A stretch of DNA of 64,000 bases from Parabacteroides faecis (GTDB lineage: Bacteria; Bacteroidota; Bacteroidia; Bacteroidales; Tannerellaceae). Made by a program: the position numbers and the translations under genes. The stretch is from positions 186,001-250,000 of the forward strand of contig NZ_BMPB01000009.1 in the NCBI RefSeq assembly GCF_014647375.1, given 5' to 3'. Shown in pieces: positions 17,766-25,811 of the stretch. The stretch's first letter is position 1; each line of letters starts with the position of its first letter. Under the pieces are notes generated by a model. It ran no database searches and was not told the DNA's origin. It saw nothing but the letters and a program-made list of their open reading frames with translations.

Positions 17766-18845
17766 ATGAAGAAATATATTCTATTCATAATGTTCATCTC
17801 GCTTTTTATATATGGATGCGACGATGATGACAATAATAAGGGAAATATAGATCCTGTCACCAATGTGGAGTGTACACCTTTTATTGGTTCTGTGACATTG
17901 AATTGGACGAATCCGACAGAGGCCGATTATTATTATACATTGATTTCTTATCAAAATTCTCAGGGAGAAAATGTGAATAAAAAGGTTAGTAAATATAGTG
18001 CTGATACAAGTAATAACGTATCGGTAGTTGTTGGAGGATTTACGGATACGGAAGAACATGAGTTTGTTTTAACCTCTTATGGCTATAGTGGAGCGTCCTC
18101 TTCGTCCGTAACGGTGAAAGGCATTCCTCTAGGCATAGAGAAGGCAAAAGATTATGTGATTGAAACTGTTGGAATAGAGTCTGCCAGTGGAGGTGCTAAA
18201 ATTACCTGGACGAATGAGACATTCGTTGGTGTCGACTTAATAGTTTCATATTTAGATAAAAAGAATGTGGAGCAGGTAGTTACGATTAATGCAACTCAAA
18301 CAGGGGCATATACTGTTACCGGTTTTATTGCTGAAACAAAATTGACGGTTTGTGCAGTGAATCAGTTAGATGGCAGTAAGTCTGTTGAAAGAGAGTTTAT
18401 GATCACTCCGACCATAGATCCGGATGATGTCGTTTATCCGGATGTGGAATATGTCACTTTCCAGGCAAATATGAATGATATGACATTAGTTGCTTCTAAT
18501 CCGGAAAATTCGAATGAATATACAATTGTTACGACCGGAGGGGATCCTTATATTTATTCAAACGGTTTGTCTGCGGCAAAAGAAGGTTCTACTATGGTGT
18601 TCCGATATAAGTCTACTAAGAGTATTAAACTTCAGATATTCTGGTGTACTTCATCTTCCGGACCGTCTGAAGCCAATTCGACGACGATAGAGTTTCCGGC
18701 AGCAGAGGAATGGACAACATTTGAACAAGATTATACAGCAGGAATGGTTACTGTCGGCTGGGGTAGTTCTGGTGATTATATGCGTTGTGATTTCGGCACT
18801 AATGCAGATGTGACAATAAACATCAGAAATATACGATTTAAATGA
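17766..18845 (+). CDS. FnIII-type surface glycan-binding lipoprotein
   Basis: The 359-residue lipoprotein (signal ending FIYGC, Cys18, then an acidic DDDDNN) has the layout of SusE/SGBP-like proteins encoded after susCD. Two fibronectin-III-like beta-sandwiches lie at about 28-120 (VTNVECTPFIGSVTLNWTNP) and 125-210 (SASGGAKITWTN). A C-terminal beta domain at about 225-359 (VTFQANMNDMTL...ITINIRNIRF-like ending) looks like a carbohydrate-binding jelly roll. The N-terminal part resembles DUF4959 proteins. It probably extends from the cell surface and captures polysaccharide for the two SusCD complexes. It starts 28 bases after susD. No catalytic motif was seen. Confidence 0.75.
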   Translation: MKKYILFIMFISLFIYGCDDDDNNKGNIDPVTNVECTPFIGSVTLNWTNPTEADYYYTLISYQNSQGENVNKKVSKYSADTSNNVSVVVGGFTDTEEHEFVLTSYGYSGASSSSVTVKGIPLGIEKAKDYVIETVGIESASGGAKITWTNETFVGVDLIVSYLDKKNVEQVVTINATQTGAYTVTGFIAETKLTVCAVNQLDGSKSVEREFMITPTIDPDDVVYPDVEYVTFQANMNDMTLVASNPENSNEYTIVTTGGDPYIYSNGLSAAKEGSTMVFRYKSTKSIKLQIFWCTSSSGPSEANSTTIEFPAAEEWTTFEQDYTAGMVTVGWGSSGDYMRCDFGTNADVTINIRNIRFK

Positions 18846-18871
18846 TTTTTCGATAAATCTGAATAGTAGAG

Positions 18872-18918
18872 GAGGGTGTATGCAGATAATTTCCGAAAAA
18901 AAACTTTGTAGCACCCTC
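18872..18918 (+). terminator. Possible stem-loop closing the susCD unit
   Basis: GAGGGTG (18872-18878) and CACCCTC (18912-18918) are perfectly complementary across a 33-base loop. No T-tract follows. It may be an attenuator or 3'-end stabiliser between the surface-lipoprotein gene and the GH78 gene. The large loop makes this tentative. Confidence 0.3.
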
Positions 18919-18993
18919 ATTTATATCTATGAAAAGTAATTTAAATATATCTTTAGATGTTATTTTCATCAGATATAATAAATCAAGGAATAT

Positions 18994-21795
18994 ATGAAGT
19001 CAAAGAGTGTTTGTTTTTTGTTGTTTTTTATTTCTCTTTTTGGGTTTATGGGATGTACTGAAGGCTATTCCGGAGGTAAAGTGAAAGTGGTGGATTTAAA
19101 GTGTCGCGGTTTGGTCAACCCGGAAGGGGTTGATGAAGCTGTTCTTAGTTGGCGCATCGAGTCAGAAGAGAATAATGTTACTCAATCTGCCTGGGAAATA
19201 GAGATTGCTTCTTCCCGAAAAGACTTAGAGAAGGGAAATAATATTTGGAGTTCAGGAAAGAGGGAATCGGAGCAACAAGTGAATGTTCGTCCGGATGTCG
19301 CTATACTGGAACAAGGATCGCTTTATTGGTGGCGTTTACGTATTTGGGATGGAAAAGGGCAAGTGACAAGCTGGAGTGAACCAGCATCTTTTTCCCTAGG
19401 ACTAAATACGTCTGATTGGAAAGCGAAATGGATAACTTCTGTTTGGAAGCAAGATGGTCCGATGCCTTATTTTCGTAAGGAATTTAATACAGAGAAGACA
19501 GGAACGCAACTACAGAGAGCTGTTGTTTATTTTTGTGGTTTGGGATGTGGTGATCTTTATTTGAATGGTCGACTTGTCGATAAAAAGAGGATTCTCGATC
19601 CTGCTCAAACGAATTATGAGCAGTATGCTTTGTATTCAACATTTGATATCACATCCGGATTGGTAAAAGGCGAAAACTGTTTAGGCGTGATGCTCGGTGA
19701 AGGCTGGTACGGACAAGACAAAGTCTGGGGGGCCTGGGCGAAGTATGGCGATCCTCTTTTCAGATTGCAAATGGAAATAACTTATGAAGATGGTTCTAAG
19801 GAAACGATCGTTTCGGATGAATCCTGGCAATGGATTCCCGGACCGGTATTAAAAGGTAATATTTATGCAGGTGAAGTTTATGATGCAACAAGGGAAATCA
19901 AAGACTGGTCAAAGGCTGGAATTTTAGCGGATAATTGGAATGAGGCTGTACTGGCTGAAAGCAATATTCCGATAGATTTATATCCTCAGCTTATAGAACC
20001 TATCCGTTTAAAAAATGAGATCAAAGCTGTGAAGAAATGGAAAGATCCTTCCGGTAACTGGGTATTTGATTTTGGAGTGAATATTGCCGGTGTGCCACAA
20101 ATAAAGGTAAAGCAACCCAAAGGGACGCATTTGAAAATGCGGATGGGAGAACTTCTTCGTGAGGACGGCTCGGTAGAATATAATACGACTGGCGTATTTG
20201 CAACAGGTGTCGTACAAACGGACGAATACATCTGTGCCGGAAATGGGCAGGAGGTTTGGAATCCTCGTTTTACATACCATGGTTATCGTTATTTAGAACT
20301 TTCCGGTATGGTGACGGAACCCGAATTGGATTGGATAAAAACGATACTTGTACATACCGATGTTAACAAGAGAGGTGAATTTGAGTGTTCGGATCAACAG
20401 ATCAATAAGTTGCATGAGCTGGCGATCAGGACAATGCTAAGTAATACGCATGGTCTACCGACAGATTGCCCCCATAGAGAACGATGTGGCTGGTTAGGAG
20501 ATGCACATGCCGTAGCTCCTTTCGAGAATTATAATTTTGACCTGAATAATTTCTGGATGAAATATATGAAGGACATAAGTTCCACCTCTTCCGTTTTTGA
20601 AAAAAATACACTTCATCAAAAGCTTTTCAATACGATCTTCTATTTTGCAGATAAAGCACCGGGAATCCCATATATGATCGCTCCAGGAAAACGTCTTTGC
20701 GGGGTTGCTTCTCCGGATTGGGGGACAGCTGTTGTTCAATTACCCTGGTATACTTATTTGTATTTTGGAAATGAGGAACCTTTACGTACATATTATCATG
20801 AAATGAAACAATGGGTGGAACATGTGGAACATTTGTCGGTTAACGATACGCTTCCAACCAGACATATTGTGCCTTATGGTTTGGGGGATTGGTGTCCGCC
20901 GGAAGGAAACAATACGATTGATTGTCCTGTCCCATTAAGTTCTACCGCCTTTCATTATTTAGATGCATCCATTATGGCTAAAACAGCGGCTATATTAGGT
21001 AATGATGACGATGCTGAATATTTTAACAATTTGAAAAACAAGATAGCTGCAGCTTTTGTTTCTGAATTTTATGACAAAGAAAATAAAACGTTCGGAAGTC
21101 AGACTGCTGATGCGATGGCTCTTGATTTTGGGTTGGTTCCTGCAGGAGATGAGAGAGCTGTTTCTGATGCAATAGCCAGAAATATGAAGGAGAAGTATAA
21201 TAATTTCATGCATACCGGGATCTTTGGTTTGGGACGTATCGGACAAGCCTTATCGCGTTTTGGCAATGGTAAAGCCGCATGGGATATGTTCACTAAAACA
21301 GGCGAAAATAGTTTTGCTTATATGTGGACGGATGCAGATGCAACCTCTCTTTGGGAAGTTCTTCCGATAAACAAGAAGAGTAAGGAGGTATGCTTAACCG
21401 GATCTTCACTGAATCATCCCATGCAAGGAGGTTATGATACCTGGTTTTATGAAGATATAGCGGGGATACGTCCGGATATATCAGGACCGGGATTTAAAGT
21501 AATACGCTTTGAACCGACAATGACCTCCTTTTTAGATTGGGCGAAGGCATCGATAGATACGTCTTATGGGAAAACAGAAAGCGAGTGGTCTCAGGAAAAT
21601 GATCGGTTGATCTGGAAAATAACATTACCTCCCAATACTTCAGGTATTGTTGCTTTACCCGATAATAAAAAGATAGATGTCAATAAACGAGTTTTTGATA
21701 AAGACGATTATCCGCTTATTGAAAACAGGGGAGATGTCTCTTTTTACAGATTTCCGTCAGGAATATACCGGATAGAAATTTATCAGGAAAAGTAA
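18994..21795 (+). CDS. GH78 alpha-L-rhamnosidase, lipoprotein
   Basis: GH78 enzymes release terminal alpha-L-rhamnose with inversion. The 933-residue protein has a lipoprotein signal (SLFGFMGC, Cys21). An N-terminal FnIII-like domain (about 30-140) follows, then the beta-sandwich modules typical of bacterial GH78, including YLNGRLVDKKRILDPAQTNY and the GEGWYG region near 245. The (alpha/alpha)6 catalytic domain carries the family signature DCPHRERCGWLGD at 491-503. E496 is the likely general acid, and E788 in MWTDADATSLWE is a good candidate for the general base. A C-terminal beta domain closes the protein. It lies 148 bases after the surface lipoprotein gene and is the clearest clue that the PUL targets a rhamnose-containing glycan. 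Confidence 0.93.
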   Translation: MKSKSVCFLLFFISLFGFMGCTEGYSGGKVKVVDLKCRGLVNPEGVDEAVLSWRIESEENNVTQSAWEIEIASSRKDLEKGNNIWSSGKRESEQQVNVRPDVAILEQGSLYWWRLRIWDGKGQVTSWSEPASFSLGLNTSDWKAKWITSVWKQDGPMPYFRKEFNTEKTGTQLQRAVVYFCGLGCGDLYLNGRLVDKKRILDPAQTNYEQYALYSTFDITSGLVKGENCLGVMLGEGWYGQDKVWGAWAKYGDPLFRLQMEITYEDGSKETIVSDESWQWIPGPVLKGNIYAGEVYDATREIKDWSKAGILADNWNEAVLAESNIPIDLYPQLIEPIRLKNEIKAVKKWKDPSGNWVFDFGVNIAGVPQIKVKQPKGTHLKMRMGELLREDGSVEYNTTGVFATGVVQTDEYICAGNGQEVWNPRFTYHGYRYLELSGMVTEPELDWIKTILVHTDVNKRGEFECSDQQINKLHELAIRTMLSNTHGLPTDCPHRERCGWLGDAHAVAPFENYNFDLNNFWMKYMKDISSTSSVFEKNTLHQKLFNTIFYFADKAPGIPYMIAPGKRLCGVASPDWGTAVVQLPWYTYLYFGNEEPLRTYYHEMKQWVEHVEHLSVNDTLPTRHIVPYGLGDWCPPEGNNTIDCPVPLSSTAFHYLDASIMAKTAAILGNDDDAEYFNNLKNKIAAAFVSEFYDKENKTFGSQTADAMALDFGLVPAGDERAVSDAIARNMKEKYNNFMHTGIFGLGRIGQALSRFGNGKAAWDMFTKTGENSFAYMWTDADATSLWEVLPINKKSKEVCLTGSSLNHPMQGGYDTWFYEDIAGIRPDISGPGFKVIRFEPTMTSFLDWAKASIDTSYGKTESEWSQENDRLIWKITLPPNTSGIVALPDNKKIDVNKRVFDKDDYPLIENRGDVSFYRFPSGIYRIEIYQEK

Positions 21796-21911
21796 CCCGG
21801 ATTGCTTTTCCTGGTAATAATCTTTTGTTACCGAATGAATGCGGGATTCGTTTTTGAATCTTGGATCGGTTTTGTTGTGTCTTATTTTTATAAACTTTGA
21901 ATTTATAGATT

Positions 21912-23963
21912 ATGAAACTTGTTAATGAACTTTGTATAAACCTGCTTGGTGTTTTAGGATTACTAACGACTTTATCCGGATGTGGAAATCAAAAGGATAC
22001 TATTCAATCGAATATTGATATTGCTGATTCTTACTGGGATATTTATTCTGATACATGGGTGGCGACCGATGCTTTGGGACGGACTATGCCGAGCCAGGAA
22101 GAGGTTGGTAATGTTAAGGATGACAAACGTCGTGTAGTCGGTATTTTTTATATTACATGGCATTCGGATAATTTGGCTAATTTGAAATCTCCTTATCGTG
22201 CAGATGTCAGTAAAGTATTGGAAGAAGCACCGGAAGCTCGTTTGGATGCTAATCATCCGGCATGGACGGAGGGATCCTACCATTGGGGAGAACCGGAGGT
22301 CGGCTATTTTCTGAGCCGGGACGAATATGTGATCCGTAAAGATATGTCTATGTTGGCTGATGCTGGTGTGGATGTCTTAGTTATGGATGTAACAAATGCC
22401 GTTCGTTACTGGGACGAATGGGAGACTTTATTTACCACCATGCAAAAAATGAAGGCAGAAGGGAATAAAGTTCCTCAATTTTGTTTCTGGGCTTTTAACG
22501 GACCGGTAATTTCGGTTGTGCAGGATTTGTATGATAAAGTGTATAAAGAAAATAAATATAAAGATTTATGGTTTTATTGGGGAGATAAACCTTTATTATT
22601 ATATAATGGAAAACCGGCAATGGATGCTAATGGCGGCGGTGTAAAGAATCCGAATCCTCATTATGATCCGAAAGCTTTGACCGATTCTTCGCATCCCCAT
22701 TATAATGATCCGGACTATACGAATGAGTTCTATACAGATTATACACGGGAAGTAAAGGACTTCTTTACGCTTAGAACCATGTGGTGGGGATATTATGAAT
22801 GGGCTGGCGAACGTTTTGTCGGAACAGAAGGAAACTGGAGTTTCGGTTATGATTTGGGTGACGAACGGGTTTGTAAAATGCATCCGTCTGATTTGGTTGC
22901 TACTTTTCAGGGGAAAAATGAACAGGCAGCCGTTACTCCCGCCCAACATCCAACTTCCATTGTTGGAAAATCCTGGACTCGTGATCATAAAGAACCTCGA
23001 TTAAATGACCATGATATGCCTGAACCAACTTATGTCCCGTGGTTGGGAAAGACAGTGGATGATCCTACTGCATATGGAATCTATTTTCAGGATCGTTGGG
23101 AAGAAGCTTTAAAAAACGATCCTCAGTTTCTGTATTTGAATGACTGGAATGAATGGACTGCCGGAAAATACAGCTCAGGAAAAGCGCCGGGATCGGAATT
23201 ACCGGGACCGACGGAATTTCTGGGACGTAAAAATCCATTTTATTTTGTAGACCAGTATAATGCAGAATTTAACCGTACGATTCAACCGATGAAGGGAGGC
23301 TATACCGATAACTACTATATGCAGATGGCACAGAATATCCGTCGTTATAAAGGAGTCCGTCCGATACCTGAGAATAAAGGCTATCAAACGATGCCTGTAA
23401 ATGGAAAGTTTGATAAATGGAATAAAGTTAAAGTCGAGTATCGTGATACTAAAGGCGATATAACTCATCGCGATTATAAAGGATATGGTGGAAACCATTA
23501 TGTAAATAACTCCGGAAGGAATGATATTGTCTTATCCAAAGTGGCAGTAGATAAAGAAAATATTTATTTCTATGTGGAAACAATGAATAATATGACTCCT
23601 TCAACGGATCCGAACTGGATGTTGTTGTTGATTGATGCGGATAATAATTCTTCGACAGGTTGGTATGGCTATGATTATTTGATAAACAAAACGGTGGTAG
23701 ATGGGAAATCGACCGAGTTGAAACGGTATGACAAAAAGAGTGGGGAATGGGTGACTGTCGGTGTTCTTCCTTATTGTATAAAAGATAAGTGCCTGGAATT
23801 GGCCGTGAATCGTGATGATCTGGGATTGGTCGGTGATACTTTTGTCTTTGATTTTAAATGGGTTGATAACCCGTCGGAATTGAAAGACCCAATTTCTTTG
23901 TGTGTGAATGGTGATGCTGCACCGAACCGTAGATTTAATTATCGTTGTATTTGGAAAAAATAA
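21912..23963 (+). CDS. GH71/GH99-like TIM-barrel lipoprotein with C-terminal CBM9-like domain
   Basis: The 683-residue lipoprotein (signal ending TTLSGC, Cys24) begins with RRVVGIFYITWHSDN, followed by DMSMLADAGVDVLVMDVTNA, the entry strands of the GH71/GH99-like barrel. YLNDWNEWTAGKY near residue 408-420 (E414) is the WNEW motif common to GH99-like proteins. The C-terminal ~170 residues (VLSKVAVDKENIYFYVET, WMLLLIDADNNSSTGW) resemble a CBM9-like or DOMON-type beta-sandwich. It is the last PUL gene, 116 bases after GH78. Specificity cannot be read from the sequence; an endo- or exo-acting enzyme in rhamnoglycan breakdown is plausible. The barrel call is good, but the CAZy family is uncertain. 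Confidence 0.7.
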   Translation: MKLVNELCINLLGVLGLLTTLSGCGNQKDTIQSNIDIADSYWDIYSDTWVATDALGRTMPSQEEVGNVKDDKRRVVGIFYITWHSDNLANLKSPYRADVSKVLEEAPEARLDANHPAWTEGSYHWGEPEVGYFLSRDEYVIRKDMSMLADAGVDVLVMDVTNAVRYWDEWETLFTTMQKMKAEGNKVPQFCFWAFNGPVISVVQDLYDKVYKENKYKDLWFYWGDKPLLLYNGKPAMDANGGGVKNPNPHYDPKALTDSSHPHYNDPDYTNEFYTDYTREVKDFFTLRTMWWGYYEWAGERFVGTEGNWSFGYDLGDERVCKMHPSDLVATFQGKNEQAAVTPAQHPTSIVGKSWTRDHKEPRLNDHDMPEPTYVPWLGKTVDDPTAYGIYFQDRWEEALKNDPQFLYLNDWNEWTAGKYSSGKAPGSELPGPTEFLGRKNPFYFVDQYNAEFNRTIQPMKGGYTDNYYMQMAQNIRRYKGVRPIPENKGYQTMPVNGKFDKWNKVKVEYRDTKGDITHRDYKGYGGNHYVNNSGRNDIVLSKVAVDKENIYFYVETMNNMTPSTDPNWMLLLIDADNNSSTGWYGYDYLINKTVVDGKSTELKRYDKKSGEWVTVGVLPYCIKDKCLELAVNRDDLGLVGDTFVFDFKWVDNPSELKDPISLCVNGDAAPNRRFNYRCIWKK

Positions 23964-23981
23964 TAATATAAAGAATGAAGT

Positions 23982-24022
23982 ATAGCCTTTCCACACATGT
24001 TTTATCATCGTGGGAAGGTTAT
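23982..24022 (+). terminator. Stem-loop at the end of the PUL
   Basis: ATAGCCTTTCCAC (23982-23994) pairs with GTGGGAAGGTTAT (24010-24022): 13 base pairs with two G-U, 15-base loop. It lies 18 bases after the last PUL stop codon. There is no strong T-run, so termination may be partly factor-dependent. Confidence 0.5.
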
Positions 24023-24102
24023 ATGGTTTTACTGTTACAGGAATAAAACGGATAATTTGGTGTCGCAAACAGTGCTCCGAAGTACGAAGGTGAAAGGAAA
24101 AT

Positions 24103-24142
24103 AAAAAAACGGGACTGCTATCTTTCCCAAGATACAATCCCG
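24103..24142 (-). terminator. Intrinsic terminator of the efflux operon (minus strand)
   Basis: Read on the minus strand: CGGGA, bulge, TATCTT, loop GGGA, AAGATA, bulge, TCCCG, then T7. The hairpin spans 24110-24142 and the T-run 24103-24109. It is ~40 bases past the stop of the small winged-helix gene, the last gene of the minus-strand operon. Confidence 0.8.
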
Positions 24143-24181
24143 CTCCAAATCTAGAATAAATAATAGAGAAGGTTTACGGTT

Positions 24182-24415
24182 TCAATAAGAATAATGCAAA
24201 CTCAAAAAAAAATTATCATCTTCTGTTTGGGAATCAGTGAAAAACTCTACTTTATTTTCCCGTGCCAGCCAGCCGACAGCGGCATATAAGTCCATATCCG
24301 AAAGACCAGTAGCCCTTTTCAATTCAGAAAAACTCCAGCGTTGCCGTATACGAACTCCATCCATTGTCCTCCAAACTATGCCGGCATTTGTACCTATAAC
24401 AGCTTGATTCATCAT
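24182..24415 (-). CDS. Small winged-helix protein (DUF2582-like)
   Basis: The 77-residue protein reads as one winged helix-turn-helix: WRTMDGVRIRQRWSFSELKRATGLSDMDLYAAVGWLARENKVEF, in the order helix, helix, recognition helix, wing. This pattern matches the DUF2582 (pfam10771) family of small Bacteroidota proteins. It is encoded 20 bases after the outer-membrane factor of the RND efflux operon and before the operon terminator, so it is co-transcribed with the pump. Whether it binds DNA, and whether it controls the operon, is not visible in the sequence. Many copies of this family sit at unrelated loci, so the link to efflux could be incidental. Confidence 0.7.
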   Translation of the reverse strand: MMNQAVIGTNAGIVWRTMDGVRIRQRWSFSELKRATGLSDMDLYAAVGWLARENKVEFFTDSQTEDDNFFLSLHYSY

Positions 24416-24435
24416 TTTCTGTTCTTAGATAGATG

Positions 24436-25800
24436 TTACTTTTCTCTTCCACCACCCAGTGCATGATAAAGGTTTACCACACTCTGTATCTCAGAAAAAC
24501 GGTTAGCCGTTTGCGACAGTTGCGCACTCAGTAAAGACTGGCGGGCGGTCAGGACTTCCAGATAAGTAGAAGTACCGTGCTCCATCAGCAGAGAGGTGCT
24601 TTTCAACGCCTTTTCCAGCGAAACGATCTGCTTGTCGAACAAGATCGTTTTCTCCCGGCTTGTCTGATAAGCAACCAACGCATCGTTCACTTCGCTTCCG
24701 GCATTCAGTAAAGTCTGCTGAAAAGCCAGGCTGGCTTCTTCCTGTTGTGCCTGCGCAATGCGGTATTGGGCAATGACCTGTCCACGGTTGAACAAAGGCT
24801 GTGTCAGCGAGCCGACTGCCGAAGCCAGGAACTTACCCGGATTGACAATCATCGCCCCGGCCGAGTTGGTCCAACCCGCACTCCCGCTCAGCACTACGGA
24901 AGGATAAAAAGAGGCACGGGCCTGATTGGTTCCATAGAACGCTGCTTCCAGTGAACGCTCTGCCGAACGGACGTCAGGACGGTTGGATAACATCTGAACA
25001 GGAACACCTACCGACAAGTCCTCCGGAAACTGTTGCTCATCCAATGTGCCCCGTTCAAAATAACGGGGCGTCTCGGCTAACAGCAAAGCCAGACTGTTCT
25101 CCACCTGATTGATCTGCTCTTTCAGATCGAGGGAGGATGCCTGTACCTGATAATAAGTAGCTTCCATCTGTGATACGGCCGCCTCATCAGCCATGCCCGC
25201 ATTCTTCAAGGCACGGGTAGAAGAAACCGTTTCACGCCATGCCTCCTCCGTCTCACGTGTGATGGCAAGCTGTTCGTCCAGCATCAACAGCGTATAATAG
25301 GAATTGGCGATTCCGGCTACCAGCTGGGTCCGCACGGCCTGCCGGTAATCCTCGCTTTGTGCGTAAACCGCTTTTGCCTGCAGTTTAGCGTTGTGCATAC
25401 GCCCGAATATATCGAGTTCCCAACTGGCAGTGACAGGCAGCGAATAAGTCTGTGTCGCCTTGCGGGCATCAAAACTGCTCACGGTCCCTTGCGGAGACAA
25501 GGCAAAGGAAGGCAGGAACGCCAGACGGGCGGACATCAAAGCCGCTTCAGCCTCCTTCACACGGAGTTGTGCCGACTGATAGTCAGTATTGTTCTGCAAT
25601 CCCTGTTCGATAAGGGCCTGCAACTTCGGATCGGAGAAAAGCTCATGCCAGTCTCTGTCACCTATTCCGGCAGTGTCGGCCGTCTCTATCCCTTCTCCGT
25701 ACAAATTGTCGGGTACGGCCATTTCCGGTTTATATTTACTGTATATACCACAACTGCTCAACAGAACAGTAACTGCGGATAACAGGATTATCTTCTTCAT
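24436..25800 (-). CDS. RND efflux outer-membrane factor (TolC/OprM/NodT family lipoprotein)
   Basis: This is the outer-membrane channel of a tripartite drug exporter. The 454-residue protein has a lipoprotein signal (VLLSSC, Cys17). It carries the internal duplication typical of the family: two long coiled-coil stretches (about 60-240 and 265-450) with the LAFLPSFALSPQG and RASFYPSVVLSGSAGW strands, and NRPDVRSAERSLEAA at the start of the second half. It is encoded 11 bases after the pump gene, in the order MFP, RND, OMF. The length is normal and nothing odd was seen. Confidence 0.93.
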   Translation of the reverse strand: MKKIILLSAVTVLLSSCGIYSKYKPEMAVPDNLYGEGIETADTAGIGDRDWHELFSDPKLQALIEQGLQNNTDYQSAQLRVKEAEAALMSARLAFLPSFALSPQGTVSSFDARKATQTYSLPVTASWELDIFGRMHNAKLQAKAVYAQSEDYRQAVRTQLVAGIANSYYTLLMLDEQLAITRETEEAWRETVSSTRALKNAGMADEAAVSQMEATYYQVQASSLDLKEQINQVENSLALLLAETPRYFERGTLDEQQFPEDLSVGVPVQMLSNRPDVRSAERSLEAAFYGTNQARASFYPSVVLSGSAGWTNSAGAMIVNPGKFLASAVGSLTQPLFNRGQVIAQYRIAQAQQEEASLAFQQTLLNAGSEVNDALVAYQTSREKTILFDKQIVSLEKALKSTSLLMEHGTSTYLEVLTARQSLLSAQLSQTANRFSEIQSVVNLYHALGGGREK

Positions 25801-25811
25801 ATTTTATTATT

